Below, in pieces: positions 26,862 through 35,453 of a stretch of 45,887 nucleotides of DNA. A program made the position numbers and the translations under genes. The notes beneath the pieces were generated by a model that saw only the letters and a program-made list of their open reading frames with translations, was not told the origin of the DNA and made no database searches. Within the stretch, counting starts at the first letter, position 1; each line of letters begins with the position of its first letter. Where the stretch lies: positions 1 to 45,887 of the forward strand of contig JBJXHC010000060.1 in NCBI GenBank assembly GCA_046160825.1, read 5' to 3'. The DNA is from JBJXHC01 sp046160825. GTDB lineage: Bacteria > Bacteroidota > Ignavibacteria > UBA10030 > UBA6906.

Positions 26862-27482
26862 TCATCCTTTGGTTTGATATCTTCGTAACCATTCCGACAC
26901 CGGTTGAGCGAGCTTCGCAAGAAGAATTGCAAAGAGCACAACTGCAAAGTACTTATACTTCAATTGATCGCTATTATCTGAAAGCAACCACGCCAGCACT
27001 TCCCCCGGCAAGAGCAAGATGACGCCGAGTGTGAACAAACAGGCAACGGTGCTTCCGACGTTCACATCTCTTGAGAGCCTGTGTCCAAGGAACCAGAAGA
27101 TCCCCCACACGGCTACAATCTTCCACGCAACAACGAACATGACTCCGGCCGCCGTCGCAAGTCCCCGCCCGCCTTTGAATCCAAGCCACACGGGAAACGT
27201 ATGTCCGATGGTTGCTCCAACCCCGGCCGCTGCTATTTCTGCGACGCCGTCATTCCAAATGGCCCGGGCACAAAGTACGGCAACCGAACCTTTCAATACA
27301 TCCAATACCAAGACCACCGCACCAACGGCTTTTGAATTGGTGACGAGATAGCTGTTCAGTGTTCCAACATTACCACTACCGGCTTGTCTGATATCAATCT
27401 TCGACTTCCATCTGACGAGAAGGTAGGCAGTGGGAACAGACCCGAGGAGATACCCCAGGAGAAACGAGAGTGGTGCTGACAA
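26862..27482 (-). CDS. plsY: Acyl-phosphate:glycerol-3-phosphate acyltransferase
   Basis: A 206-residue polytopic membrane enzyme that transfers an acyl group from acyl phosphate to sn-1 of glycerol 3-phosphate, the first step of phospholipid synthesis. Loop motifs of the family are visible: G-S-V-P-T-A-Y-L, G-S-G-N-V-G-T-L-N and G-H-T-F-P-V-W-L-G-F-K-G-G-R-G-L-A-T. The second motif reads N-V-G-T-L-N instead of the more common N-P-G-A-T-N. Hydropathy by eye shows five to seven membrane segments. The start is a TTG preceded by AGGAC at eight bases; no ATG lies nearby, so the start is less certain than the gene. It is the first gene of the seven-gene minus-strand operon. Confidence 0.92.
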   Translation of the reverse strand: MSAPLSFLLGYLLGSVPTAYLLVRWKSKIDIRQAGSGNVGTLNSYLVTNSKAVGAVVLVLDVLKGSVAVLCARAIWNDGVAEIAAAGVGATIGHTFPVWLGFKGGRGLATAAGVMFVVAWKIVAVWGIFWFLGHRLSRDVNVGSTVACLFTLGVILLLPGEVLAWLLSDNSDQLKYKYFAVVLFAILLAKLAQPVSEWLRRYQTKG

Positions 27483-27589
27483 GAACGGCTGTCCTGTTTT
27501 TCAGTGGGTTGCACAGAAAAGGTACAAAAAAACCCTTGGAGAGTCAAGGTAACCTCCGATGCGAGAATGAGTTGAAGGAATATGCTTCC

Positions 27590-27618
27590 TTGATTCTCCT
27601 ACGCAAATGGAGTATATT
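27590..27618 (+). promoter_or_regulatory. Probable promoter of larB
   Basis: TTGATT, 17 bases, TATATT. Transcription would start near 27625, past the ATG at 27607, so the downstream ATG at 27697 would be the real start. The -35 box overlaps an inverted repeat AAGGAA-N5-TTCCTT (27575-27591) that could be an operator. Confidence 0.5.
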
Positions 27619-27696
27619 GACCACGCATTCGACGCAATCGATGCCTCCACCCGACGGAAAGAGCCCAAGGCAGTCGGTTGTCCTTTTCTTAAGGTC

Positions 27697-28452
27697 ATGA
27701 CCAAAGACGATCTCAAGCACGTACTCGAAAAACACAAACGCGGCACCCTCTCCACCAAGAATGCCATTGAGCAGTTATCAACTTCCTTCTTCGAGTCACT
27801 GGAGTTCGCACACATTGATCACCATCGCGAACTGCGACAAGGTTTCCCGGAGGTGATTTTGTGCGAGGGAAAGACCGCAAAGCAGGTTGCCGGGATAGCC
27901 CGCCGTATTATCAAACACGGAAGCATCCTCCTCGCCACACGGGCAAACAAACAACAATACGCCGCGGTGAAGAAAGTAGTTCCCAAGGCGCGGTACAATG
28001 ATCTCGCTCGAACGATCACCGCGAACGAACACCTCGTCAAACAACAGGCCGCGGGAACAGTTCTTGTGGTGACAGCGGGAACATCGGATATTCCTGTTGC
28101 TGAGGAAGCCTTTGAAACTGCAAAGACGATGGGAAATCGGGTCGAGAAATTGTTTGATGTGGGCGTTGCGGGCATCCACCGGCTGATTGCGAAAAGCTCC
28201 ATGCTTCGTGAAGCATCGGTGATCATTGTTGTCGCAGGCATGGAAGGAGCTTTACCAAGCGTGATTGGCGGACTCGTGAGCGTGCCGGTTATTGCCGTTC
28301 CCACATCGGTCGGTTACGGTGCAAGTTTCAAGGGACTCTCAGCTTTGCTCGGCATGTTGAATTCATGCGCGCCGGGTGTCACCGTGGTGAATATCGATAA
28401 CGGCTTCGGCGCCGGCTTCGCGGCAAGCCGCATCAATCGTGTGAGGGAATAA
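27697..28452 (+). CDS. larB: LarB-type nicotinate-mononucleotide carboxylase/hydrolase homologue
   Basis: A 251-residue protein of the AIR-carboxylase-like LarB family. LarB carboxylates the pyridinium ring of nicotinic acid adenine dinucleotide and hydrolyses it, the first step to the nickel-pincer cofactor of lactate racemase and related enzymes. Visible marks are D-H-H-R-E-L-R-Q-G-F-P-E-V-I-L-C-E-G-K-T, V-T-A-G-T-S-D-I-P-V-A-E-E-A and the long conserved end V-A-G-M-E-G-A-L-P-S-V-I-G-G-L with G-Y-G-A-S-F. A 30-residue extension to 27607 has no family match and would lie at the promoter, so the ATG at 27697 is chosen; this gives the usual LarB length. No larC or larE is in the window. The gene is 67 bases ahead of cbs on the same strand, perhaps co-transcribed. 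Confidence 0.88.
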   Translation: MTKDDLKHVLEKHKRGTLSTKNAIEQLSTSFFESLEFAHIDHHRELRQGFPEVILCEGKTAKQVAGIARRIIKHGSILLATRANKQQYAAVKKVVPKARYNDLARTITANEHLVKQQAAGTVLVVTAGTSDIPVAEEAFETAKTMGNRVEKLFDVGVAGIHRLIAKSSMLREASVIIVVAGMEGALPSVIGGLVSVPVIAVPTSVGYGASFKGLSALLGMLNSCAPGVTVVNIDNGFGAGFAASRINRVRE

Positions 28453-28519
28453 GAAACCGATCATAGAAACACTTCGTATTGAATCAACCTCTCCTCCAAA
28501 AAGGATATCAAGGGACACA

Positions 28520-29905
28520 ATGGCAAAAGACCTCTCAAAAATAAAGTACTTCGAAAACGTCCTCCAAACCATCGGGGAGACGCCACTCGTCAAACTGCGG
28601 AAGGTCACCGGAGACGCAAAGGGATTGATCCTCGCAAAAGTGGAGTCCTTCAATCCGGGTGGGTCAGTGAAGGACCGCATTGGCGTGTCTATTGTCGAGG
28701 AGGCTGAGCGCGAGGGCCGATTGAAACCGGGTGGCACAATCGTGGAGTCCACATCCGGCAATACGGGAATGGGGCTTGCGCTCGTTGCAGCCGTAAAGGG
28801 GTACAAGACGGTATTCACGCTGCCGGACAAAATGAGCATGGAGAAGATCCGTTTGCTACGCTCGTTCGGAGCGGAAGTCATCGTCACGCCGACCGCTGTG
28901 CCGCACGAGTCGCCCGAAAGTTACACCGAAGTTGCCAAGCGCATTGTGAGAGAAACACCCAATTCCATCCTCGCCAACCAGTACTACAACCCCAATAACC
29001 CCGATTCTCATTATCGTTCCACCGGACCCGAAATCTGGGAGCAGACCGCTGGCCTGATTACGCACTTTGTGTGCGGTGTTGGCACAGGCGGCACGATCAG
29101 CGGCGTGGGGAAATTCCTGAAAGAGAAGAACCCCAAAATAAAAATCATCGGCATTGATCCGAAAGGCTCCGCGTTACGCGAGTTTTTCTATACCAAGAAG
29201 ATCACTCCACTCCTCAAGACATACAAAGTCGAGGGCATCGGACAAGACTATGTGCCGGGAGTGTTGCACTTCGAGTATGTCGATGAGATGATTGAAGTGA
29301 CGGACAAGGAATCATTCCTCATGGCGCGACGACTCACACGCGAAGAGGGATTGATGTCTGGTGGTTCTGCAGGAACGGCAGTTGCAGGACTCCTCAAGGC
29401 TGCGGAGCAATTCAGCGAAGGCGACGTTATCGTTGTGCTTCTTCCGGATTCCGGTGAACGCTACATCAGCAAAATCTACAACGACGATTGGATGCGGGAG
29501 AACGGGTTCCTCGTGCCGGAGCGTATTACGGCCCGCTACATCATGCAGTCGAAGAAACTCGGCAAACTCGTCTCGATCGATCCTACCACCACTGTCCGCA
29601 AAGCACTTGATCTCATCAAAGAAAACGACGTCTCACAGTTGCCTGTGCTTGATCACGGCAAACCCATTGGGGCGGTACATGACCATGAACTCATGATGAC
29701 GGTGATGGAGCGTCCGGCACTTGTGGATTCCCCGATCAGCACGGTGATGGGACCGAGCTTCCCCGTTCTTAATATTGATTCGCACATCGAAGACGTTATC
29801 AAGCAGATGACAACCAAGCGTAATTCCGCCGTGCTCATTGAGGATGACCAACGCACTGTCGGCATTCTGACGCGATATGACGTCATTGAATACATGGGAA
29901 AGTAA
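28520..29905 (+). CDS. cbs: Cystathionine beta-synthase with C-terminal CBS-domain pair
   Basis: A 461-residue PLP enzyme (fold type II) that condenses homocysteine with serine, or O-acetylserine, to cystathionine. The catalytic core (about 8-330) has N-P-G-G-S-V-K-D-R-I-G with K51 as the PLP lysine, the substrate loop E-S-T-S-G-N-T-G-M, and the phosphate loop G-V-G-T-G-G-T-I-S-G-V-G. Residues about 340-461 form two CBS motifs, a Bateman domain that usually binds adenosyl compounds. There is no N-terminal heme-binding extension. The layout and length match actinobacterial Cbs rather than plain cysteine synthase (CysK), which lacks the Bateman part. The start follows AGGGA. The next gene begins four bases after its stop and can cleave the product. 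Confidence 0.92.
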   Translation: MAKDLSKIKYFENVLQTIGETPLVKLRKVTGDAKGLILAKVESFNPGGSVKDRIGVSIVEEAEREGRLKPGGTIVESTSGNTGMGLALVAAVKGYKTVFTLPDKMSMEKIRLLRSFGAEVIVTPTAVPHESPESYTEVAKRIVRETPNSILANQYYNPNNPDSHYRSTGPEIWEQTAGLITHFVCGVGTGGTISGVGKFLKEKNPKIKIIGIDPKGSALREFFYTKKITPLLKTYKVEGIGQDYVPGVLHFEYVDEMIEVTDKESFLMARRLTREEGLMSGGSAGTAVAGLLKAAEQFSEGDVIVVLLPDSGERYISKIYNDDWMRENGFLVPERITARYIMQSKKLGKLVSIDPTTTVRKALDLIKENDVSQLPVLDHGKPIGAVHDHELMMTVMERPALVDSPISTVMGPSFPVLNIDSHIEDVIKQMTTKRNSAVLIEDDQRTVGILTRYDVIEYMGK

Positions 29906-29909
29906 CGAC

Positions 29910-31064
29910 ATGACTACAGATCGAGACAAGGGATTTTCCACACGCGCCATCCACGCCGGACAACCGCCTGAGCCGGTGACCGGGGCAATCATGACGCCCG
30001 TCTTCCTCACATCCACATACGTGCAGGAAGAAATCGGCAAGCACAAGGGATACGAGTACAGCCGTGTTTCCAACCCGACACGCACTGCGCTCGAAGAGAA
30101 TATCGCCGCACTCGAAGAAGGCGCGCACGGCATGGCGTTCGGCTCCGGCACCGCAGCAGTGGACGCGATCATGCATCTCCTGAAACCGGGCGACCACATG
30201 ATCCTCTCGCAGAATGTGTATGGCGGAACATATCGTATCGCGAAGATGGTATGGGAGGATTACGGCCTTCAGTTCGATTTTGTCGATACGACGAACCTCC
30301 AGAATATCGAGCGAGTGATCAGGCCGAACTCAAAGATGCTGTTCATTGAAACTCCCACCAACCCGACAATGGAGATTACAGACCTTGCCGGAGCGGCGGC
30401 AATTGCAAAAAAACACAAGCTGATTTCCGTGGTGGATAACACTTTTGCCACACCATATCTCCAACAGCCCATTCACTTCGGTTTTGATATCGTCGTTCAC
30501 AGTCTGACCAAGTACCTGAACGGACACAGCGACATGATTGGTGGCTTTGTGGTAACCAACGATGGCGCGGTTGCTGAACGGCTCCGCTTCCTCCAGAAGG
30601 CAGTGGGTGGCATCCTGAGTCCGTTTGACGCCTGGCTCTGCCTGCGCGGCACAAAGACGCTCGCCGTACGCATGAAGCAACACAATGAGAACGCAATGAA
30701 GGTTGCGCAATGGCTGACAAAGCAGAAGCGGATACTGAAGGTGTACTATCCTGGGCTGACCGACCACCCGCACCACGAACTGGCAAAGAAGCAGATGCGC
30801 GGTTTTGGCGGGATGATTTCATTCGATCTCGGAAATCTTGAGAATGCCGCGGCGTTCCTGAAGAGGGTCCGGCTCTGCGCGTTGGCGGAAAGTCTGGGCG
30901 GCGTGGAGACCATTATCACCCATCCGGCAACGATGACGCACGCTGCCATTCCTGCCGATCAGCGAGCGCGCGTCGGCATTACCGACGGGCTTGTACGTAT
31001 TTCCGTCGGCATTGAGGACGTGGAAGATATTATTGCTGACATGGAAAATGCCCTCAAGAGTTAG
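29910..31064 (+). CDS. Cystathionine gamma-lyase/synthase-type PLP enzyme
   Basis: A 384-residue Cys/Met-metabolism PLP enzyme. Marks are F-S-T-R-A-I-H-A-G, Y-x-Y-S-R-V-S-N-P-T-R, the PLP-stacking block around S-Q-N-V-Y-G-G-T-Y, E-T-P-T-N-P-T, V-V-D-N-T-F-A-T-P and H-S-L-T-K-Y-L-N-G-H-S-D with K201 as the Schiff-base lysine. Gamma-lyase and gamma-synthase cannot be told apart safely from motifs. Because it sits four bases after cbs, cleavage of cystathionine to cysteine, 2-oxobutyrate and ammonia is the likelier role, giving a reverse transsulfuration unit. The ATG at 29910 starts the family-conserved N-terminus; an earlier ATG at 29877 would lie inside cbs. Confidence 0.92.
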   Translation: MTTDRDKGFSTRAIHAGQPPEPVTGAIMTPVFLTSTYVQEEIGKHKGYEYSRVSNPTRTALEENIAALEEGAHGMAFGSGTAAVDAIMHLLKPGDHMILSQNVYGGTYRIAKMVWEDYGLQFDFVDTTNLQNIERVIRPNSKMLFIETPTNPTMEITDLAGAAAIAKKHKLISVVDNTFATPYLQQPIHFGFDIVVHSLTKYLNGHSDMIGGFVVTNDGAVAERLRFLQKAVGGILSPFDAWLCLRGTKTLAVRMKQHNENAMKVAQWLTKQKRILKVYYPGLTDHPHHELAKKQMRGFGGMISFDLGNLENAAAFLKRVRLCALAESLGGVETIITHPATMTHAAIPADQRARVGITDGLVRISVGIEDVEDIIADMENALKS

Positions 31065-31065
31065 G

Positions 31066-31094
31066 TTGAATTCCAAACCTGTTTTCGCTATCTT
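31066..31094 (+). promoter_or_regulatory. Probable promoter of the nucleotidyltransferase-led operon
   Basis: TTGAAT, 17 bases, TATCTT, starting two bases after the stop of the upstream gene and about 58 bases before the ATG at 31152. The good -35/-10 spacing and position support it. Confidence 0.5.
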
Positions 31095-31151
31095 TCACGC
31101 GCAATTCAACGCCATTCGACATTCATTCCTCATCAATCATTTCGCCGACCT

Positions 31152-33662
31152 ATGAAAGCTGTGATCATGGCTGGTGGGTTCGGGACGCGCTTGCGGCCCC
31201 TGACGTGTAACACGCCAAAGCCAATGGTGCCGGTGATGAACAAGCCGATGATGCACCACATCGTCACGCTTCTCAAGAAACACGGCATCAATGATCTGAT
31301 TTCCACCCTGTTCTACTCGCCGGAAGCAATTACGACATACTTCGGCGACGGTCAGCGATTCGGCGTGAAGATGTCATACGTGAAGGCGGATGCGGACTAC
31401 GGAACCGCCGGCAGTGTTCGTAATGCAACAAAAGGAATGGGCGAACGCATCCTCGTCATCAGCGGCGATGTGCTCACCGACTTTGATCTTGCCGAAGCAA
31501 TCCGGTTCCACGAGTCGAAGAATGCCAAAGCCACCATCGTCCTGACCCACGCCAAGAACCCGCTGCAGTTTGGTGTCGTCATCACTGACGATCAACAGAG
31601 GATCACTCGCTTCCTTGAAAAACCATCGTGGGGCGAAGTCTTCAGCGATACGATCAACACAGGGATCTATATCATCGAGCCGGATATCCTGGACATGATT
31701 CCCTACCGTGAGGACTGCGACTTCAGTAAAGACCTCTTCCCTCTTATGCTCAGACAAAATCTCGGTCTGTACGGCTACGTGGCCGAAGGATACTGGCGCG
31801 ACATCGGGAACCTGAACGAATACCAGGAAGCCCATCTCGATTCCCTCTCCGGAGCAGTCCGCGTGGAATTCGAAGGCAGGAAGCAAGGCTCGATGTATGT
31901 GGGTGAAGGCACCACCTTCCACGAAGAACGTATCGATGGACGCGGTACGGTCGTGATTGGCAAGAACTGCACGATCGGTGACAATGTCAGGATATCCAAC
32001 AGTGTTATCGGTGACAATTGCGTGATCGGTCCCGGAACCATGATGTCGAATTGTGTATTGTGGAACGACGTGATCGTCGGGCATAGCTGTGAACTTTCCG
32101 CGGACGTGATTGGGTCCAAGTGCTCGATCGGCGAGAAAGCCGTGATCGCGGAGAATGTTTTTATCGGAGATGCATGCTGGATTGGACGGAAGGCACAACT
32201 CTCGGCCAACATCAAGCTCTGGCCGGAGAAAGTAGTGGAAGAGGGAGCTATCCTGACAAGGAGTTTGGTCTGGGAGGATAAATGGCTGCGCGAGTTGTTC
32301 ACGGAATCTCGTGTCACCGGGCTTTCCAATATTGAAATGAACCCGGAGTTCGGAGCAAAGCTAGGGGCAGCATACGGGGCATTTATTGGTGAAGGGAAAA
32401 CCGTCGTTACCTGCCGCGACTCGGACAATGTCTCCCGCATGATCAACCGTGCGCTCATCTGCGGATTGGTTTCTGCAGGCGTCAACACATTCGACCTGAG
32501 AGCAATCTCCATTCCCCTGCTCCGCCATGAACTAAGCGGCGGCAAGGAGTCGGGTGGGATTCATGTACGGCGTTCTCCGTTCGACAAGAACCTGACGGAT
32601 ATTATTTTCTTTGATAACAATGGCACCGATCTTCCCGTCAATAAAACGAAGAGTGTCGAGAGGTTGTTCTTTGGCGAGGACTTCGCACGCGCCACGCGTG
32701 AAAAGGTCGGCTCCATTTCCTTCCCCGAACGCACCACCGAAGTATACAAGGAACGCTTCCTCTCATCGCTTGATATCGAAGCCATCAGCAAACAGAAATT
32801 CAAAGTCGTTATAGACTATTCCAACGGTGTCGCTTCCACCATCTTCCCCATTGTCCTTGGCTCGTTCGACTGTCAGGTGGTGGCATTGAACGCCCACCTT
32901 GACCCGAAGAGACTCACGCGTGACAAGTATGAATTCGACTATTCTCTCAAACAACTCTCGCACATCGTCACGTCGCTGAAGTACGACATCGGTTGTCTCA
33001 TTGATGCAGGTGGGGAAAAGCTGTTTCTCGTCAATGAACGTGGTGAACCAATTGAGAGCGACAGGTTGTTGACCATTATTGCCCAGATGTTTATCGAAAC
33101 ACACGAGAACATCAATGCCATTGCGGTCCCCATTACATCGTCGGGGGAAATCGATATTATCGCCCAGAAACACGGGATAACGATGGTAAAGACGCGCAAC
33201 AGCCACGCTGCGATGATGGAAGCGGCGCGTAGCAAAGCGGCGGATTTCGTGGGCGGGACCAAGGGTGGTTTCATCTTCAGTAAATTCTTTTTTGCCACGG
33301 ACGCGATGTATTCCGTGGCCAAGATCCTCGAGATGATGGCACACGCAGACAAGCGTCTTGGGCAGATCGACGACGAGCTTCCCCATCTCTTCCCGGCAAA
33401 GCGGAACGTCAACTGCTCGTGGGAACATAAAGGCAAGGTGATGCGGAATATCATGCGCGACACCGAGGGGATGCGACGCGATCTTGTTGACGGTGTGAAA
33501 GTCTATTTCGACAACGGACGGAAGGAAGTCTCTGCACTCCTCATCCCCGACAAGGAGAGGCCGCTCTTCCATATCAATGTGGAAGCACGCGACCAGGAGA
33601 GTGCGGACGCGCTTGCCAACCAGTATGAGAAGAAAGTGATTCGGTGGCGGGATGAACCATAG
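31152..33662 (+). CDS. Nucleotidyltransferase fused to a phosphomannomutase-like domain with eroded active site
   Basis: An 836-residue fusion, annotated in relatives as mannose-1-phosphate guanylyltransferase/phosphomannomutase. Residues 1-235 are a sugar-phosphate nucleotidyltransferase with G-G-F-G-T-R-L-R-P-L-T and the lysine of T-P-K-P-M-V-P. Residues about 245-365 are a left-handed beta-helix with hexapeptide-type repeats (I-G-D-N-V, V-I-G-P-G, S-I-G-E-K-A). The rest aligns in order with phosphohexomutase domains, but the phosphoserine loop, normally T-x-S-H-N-P, reads G-I-H-V-R-R-S-P-F-D around residues 469-478, and the metal loop, normally D-G-D-x-D-R, reads D-A-G-G-E-K from D618. Mutase activity is therefore doubtful; the transferase part looks intact. 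The nucleotide and sugar cannot be fixed by eye. It has no clear ribosome binding site and heads the cluster up to 36732. Confidence 0.88.
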   Translation: MKAVIMAGGFGTRLRPLTCNTPKPMVPVMNKPMMHHIVTLLKKHGINDLISTLFYSPEAITTYFGDGQRFGVKMSYVKADADYGTAGSVRNATKGMGERILVISGDVLTDFDLAEAIRFHESKNAKATIVLTHAKNPLQFGVVITDDQQRITRFLEKPSWGEVFSDTINTGIYIIEPDILDMIPYREDCDFSKDLFPLMLRQNLGLYGYVAEGYWRDIGNLNEYQEAHLDSLSGAVRVEFEGRKQGSMYVGEGTTFHEERIDGRGTVVIGKNCTIGDNVRISNSVIGDNCVIGPGTMMSNCVLWNDVIVGHSCELSADVIGSKCSIGEKAVIAENVFIGDACWIGRKAQLSANIKLWPEKVVEEGAILTRSLVWEDKWLRELFTESRVTGLSNIEMNPEFGAKLGAAYGAFIGEGKTVVTCRDSDNVSRMINRALICGLVSAGVNTFDLRAISIPLLRHELSGGKESGGIHVRRSPFDKNLTDIIFFDNNGTDLPVNKTKSVERLFFGEDFARATREKVGSISFPERTTEVYKERFLSSLDIEAISKQKFKVVIDYSNGVASTIFPIVLGSFDCQVVALNAHLDPKRLTRDKYEFDYSLKQLSHIVTSLKYDIGCLIDAGGEKLFLVNERGEPIESDRLLTIIAQMFIETHENINAIAVPITSSGEIDIIAQKHGITMVKTRNSHAAMMEAARSKAADFVGGTKGGFIFSKFFFATDAMYSVAKILEMMAHADKRLGQIDDELPHLFPAKRNVNCSWEHKGKVMRNIMRDTEGMRRDLVDGVKVYFDNGRKEVSALLIPDKERPLFHINVEARDQESADALANQYEKKVIRWRDEP

Positions 33663-33677
33663 GAGAACGCGAACGGC

Positions 33678-34148
33678 ATGAAAATCAGCGACATACTCAA
33701 CGAACAGCTTGTCATTACCGGACTGCAAGGGAGCGCCAAGGACGATATCATCGATGCGATGATCGACCTCGTATCAACATCGCCAAAGGTCCTGGACAAG
33801 GCAAAGGTACGCGAGGCAATCTTCGAGCGTGAACAGATCATGTCCACCGGCGTGGGGAACGGGTTCGCCATTCCGCACGGCAAGACCGATGCCGTCTCCG
33901 ACATTGTTGCGGCGTTTTCCGTCACCGCCGAACCGATCGACTACCAATCACTTGACGAGAAACCGGTCCGTCTCGTCTTCCTGCTCATCGGCAAAGACAG
34001 CATGGTCGGTCCGCACATCAAGTTGCTCAGCAGGATTTCCCGGCTCATGAACAAGGAGGATTTCCGCAAACGTTTGCTGGACGCGAAGACCCCGAAAGAA
34101 GTGATGGAGATGTTCCGGCAGGAAGAAGCAACCTATTTTGAGGCGTGA
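33678..34148 (+). CDS. PTS EIIA component, fructose/nitrogen (PtsN) type
   Basis: A 156-residue single-domain EIIA of the fructose-mannitol/Ntr family. The phosphorylation site is H67 in A-I-P-H-G-K-T-D, and the surrounding block G-V-G-N-G-F-A-I-P-H is typical. The end (M-N-K-E-D-F-R-K-R-L-L-D-A-K-T-P-K-E-V) also matches. No EIIB, EIIC, HPr or EI gene is in the window, so a regulatory role like that of PtsN is likelier than sugar transport. It starts 15 bases after the nucleotidyltransferase fusion and its stop overlaps the next start (TGATG). Confidence 0.9.
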   Translation: MKISDILNEQLVITGLQGSAKDDIIDAMIDLVSTSPKVLDKAKVREAIFEREQIMSTGVGNGFAIPHGKTDAVSDIVAAFSVTAEPIDYQSLDEKPVRLVFLLIGKDSMVGPHIKLLSRISRLMNKEDFRKRLLDAKTPKEVMEMFRQEEATYFEA

Positions 34149-34564
34149 TGGCGAAAGAACGGAAGCGCCCTGACCTCGAGTACCGTCTGCTTATCACTCC
34201 AAGTTTCGATGAGCGAAGACAACTCCCGACGACACTCTTCCTCCTCCACACCGTTCAATACTTCGCTGCATTTCAATATGAGATCTCCGTGCAGGAGAAA
34301 GTGGACGGGAAATCGGTGTACTATAAAGTCCTCGGCCTCAAGGCGCCGCAACTCAATCTCCCGGCTGCAGGCCATGCACGCTACATGCGGGAGTACGACA
34401 ACCTCCGGGGAAACTACGACGTGACCGTCGAGGGTCTGGATGAACGGAAGAATACATTCACCGTCAAGATCGCAAAAGAAAAAGTCCATATCGTCAATTC
34501 ACCGGCGCCGAAGTTTGTTGACCTCATCGTTGATCGGGCAAAGTGGTCGGAAACATTGAAGTAA
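34148..34564 (+). CDS. Conserved protein of unknown function
   Basis: A 138-residue protein I do not recognise. It is soluble-looking, charged and has no signal peptide or membrane segment. It begins K-E-R-K-R-P-D-L-E-Y-R-L-L-I-T-P and ends in a strand-rich region (Y-D-V-T-V-E-G-L, T-F-T-V-K-I-A-K-E-K). The ATG at 34148 overlaps the stop of the EIIA gene by one base (TGATG), which points to coupled translation; a GTG one codon earlier is an alternative. It lies 64 bases before lgt. Confidence 0.8.
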   Translation: MAKERKRPDLEYRLLITPSFDERRQLPTTLFLLHTVQYFAAFQYEISVQEKVDGKSVYYKVLGLKAPQLNLPAAGHARYMREYDNLRGNYDVTVEGLDERKNTFTVKIAKEKVHIVNSPAPKFVDLIVDRAKWSETLK

Positions 34565-34628
34565 ACATCGCAGAACGATCGAAGCGGAATCTTCACCAGG
34601 AATTCATTCACATCGGAATGCAAGACAC

Positions 34629-35453
34629 ATGATCCCAGTGCTGTTTGAAATAGGTCCCCTCAAGGTGTACAGTTATGGCCTGATGCTCGGCGTCGGGTTT
34701 CTCCTCGGCAGCTATATTCTCTCGCTTGAGTTGAAGCGTAGGAAACTTGATCCCAACATGGCAAGCACCATCACCATTCTCGCCGTCGTGTTCGGAATCG
34801 CCGGAGCGAAGATGTTGTATTTGCTGGAGCATTGGAATCAGTTTGTCGCCGATCCGTTTGGTCAGGCATTTTCTGCTGGAGGACTCACCTGGTACGGCGG
34901 GTTCATCGTCGGTATGACGGCAATTATGATGTACGTGCGCGCAAAGAAAGTCCCGTTCCTCAGGGTATGGGATTGTCTGGCGGTGGGATTGATTCTTGCA
35001 TACGGCGTAGCGCGACTCGGCTGTCATTTCTCGGGCGATGGAGATTATGGATTCCCGACTGACCTTGCGTGGGGAACGAATTACGAGAACGGTACCTATC
35101 CCCCATCGCGCGCTTTTGCAATCTTCCCTGAAATCACCAGCCAGTTTCCCGGCGGCAAAGTGCCGGACAATACCCCGTGTCACCCGACGCCTGTCTATGA
35201 AATGCTGCTCGGTATCATCGGCTTTGTCATCATATGGAAACTTCGTACGAAGCCCTGGCCGGACGGGAAGTTGTTCATGCTGTATCTCATGTTTTCGAGT
35301 ACGTTCCGGTTCAGCGTGGAATTCCTGAGACTGAATCCCCGGCTTCTCTTCGGACTCTCCGAAGCGCAGTTGATCAGCATCGTTCTTTTCCTTCTCGGCA
35401 TGGCGGGGTTCTTTTATCTCAGTGCGAAGCAACAGCAAAGTATAACAGCATGA
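34629..35453 (+). CDS. lgt: Prolipoprotein diacylglyceryl transferase
   Basis: A 274-residue inner-membrane enzyme that moves a diacylglyceryl group from phosphatidylglycerol to the lipobox cysteine of prolipoproteins. Family blocks are G-L-T-W-Y-G-G-F (85-92), A-R-L-G-C-H-F-S-G-D-G-D-Y-G (128-141) and H-P-T-P-V-Y-E (185-191), with several membrane helices. The second block differs from the enterobacterial G-R-x-G-N-F-x-N-x-E signature and has the G-C-x-x-x-G-D-G-D form I associate with Bacteroidota-type Lgt. The stop overlaps the next start by four bases (ATGA). Confidence 0.95.
   Translation: MIPVLFEIGPLKVYSYGLMLGVGFLLGSYILSLELKRRKLDPNMASTITILAVVFGIAGAKMLYLLEHWNQFVADPFGQAFSAGGLTWYGGFIVGMTAIMMYVRAKKVPFLRVWDCLAVGLILAYGVARLGCHFSGDGDYGFPTDLAWGTNYENGTYPPSRAFAIFPEITSQFPGGKVPDNTPCHPTPVYEMLLGIIGFVIIWKLRTKPWPDGKLFMLYLMFSSTFRFSVEFLRLNPRLLFGLSEAQLISIVLFLLGMAGFFYLSAKQQQSITA

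Noticed and set aside
28520..29905. Cysteine synthase (CysK) instead of cystathionine beta-synthase
   Set aside because: The C-terminal Bateman domain, the length and the adjacent cystathionine lyase-type gene fit CBS better.
31374..33728. Several 170-320-residue minus-strand frames
   Set aside because: All are antisense shadows of the nucleotidyltransferase fusion.
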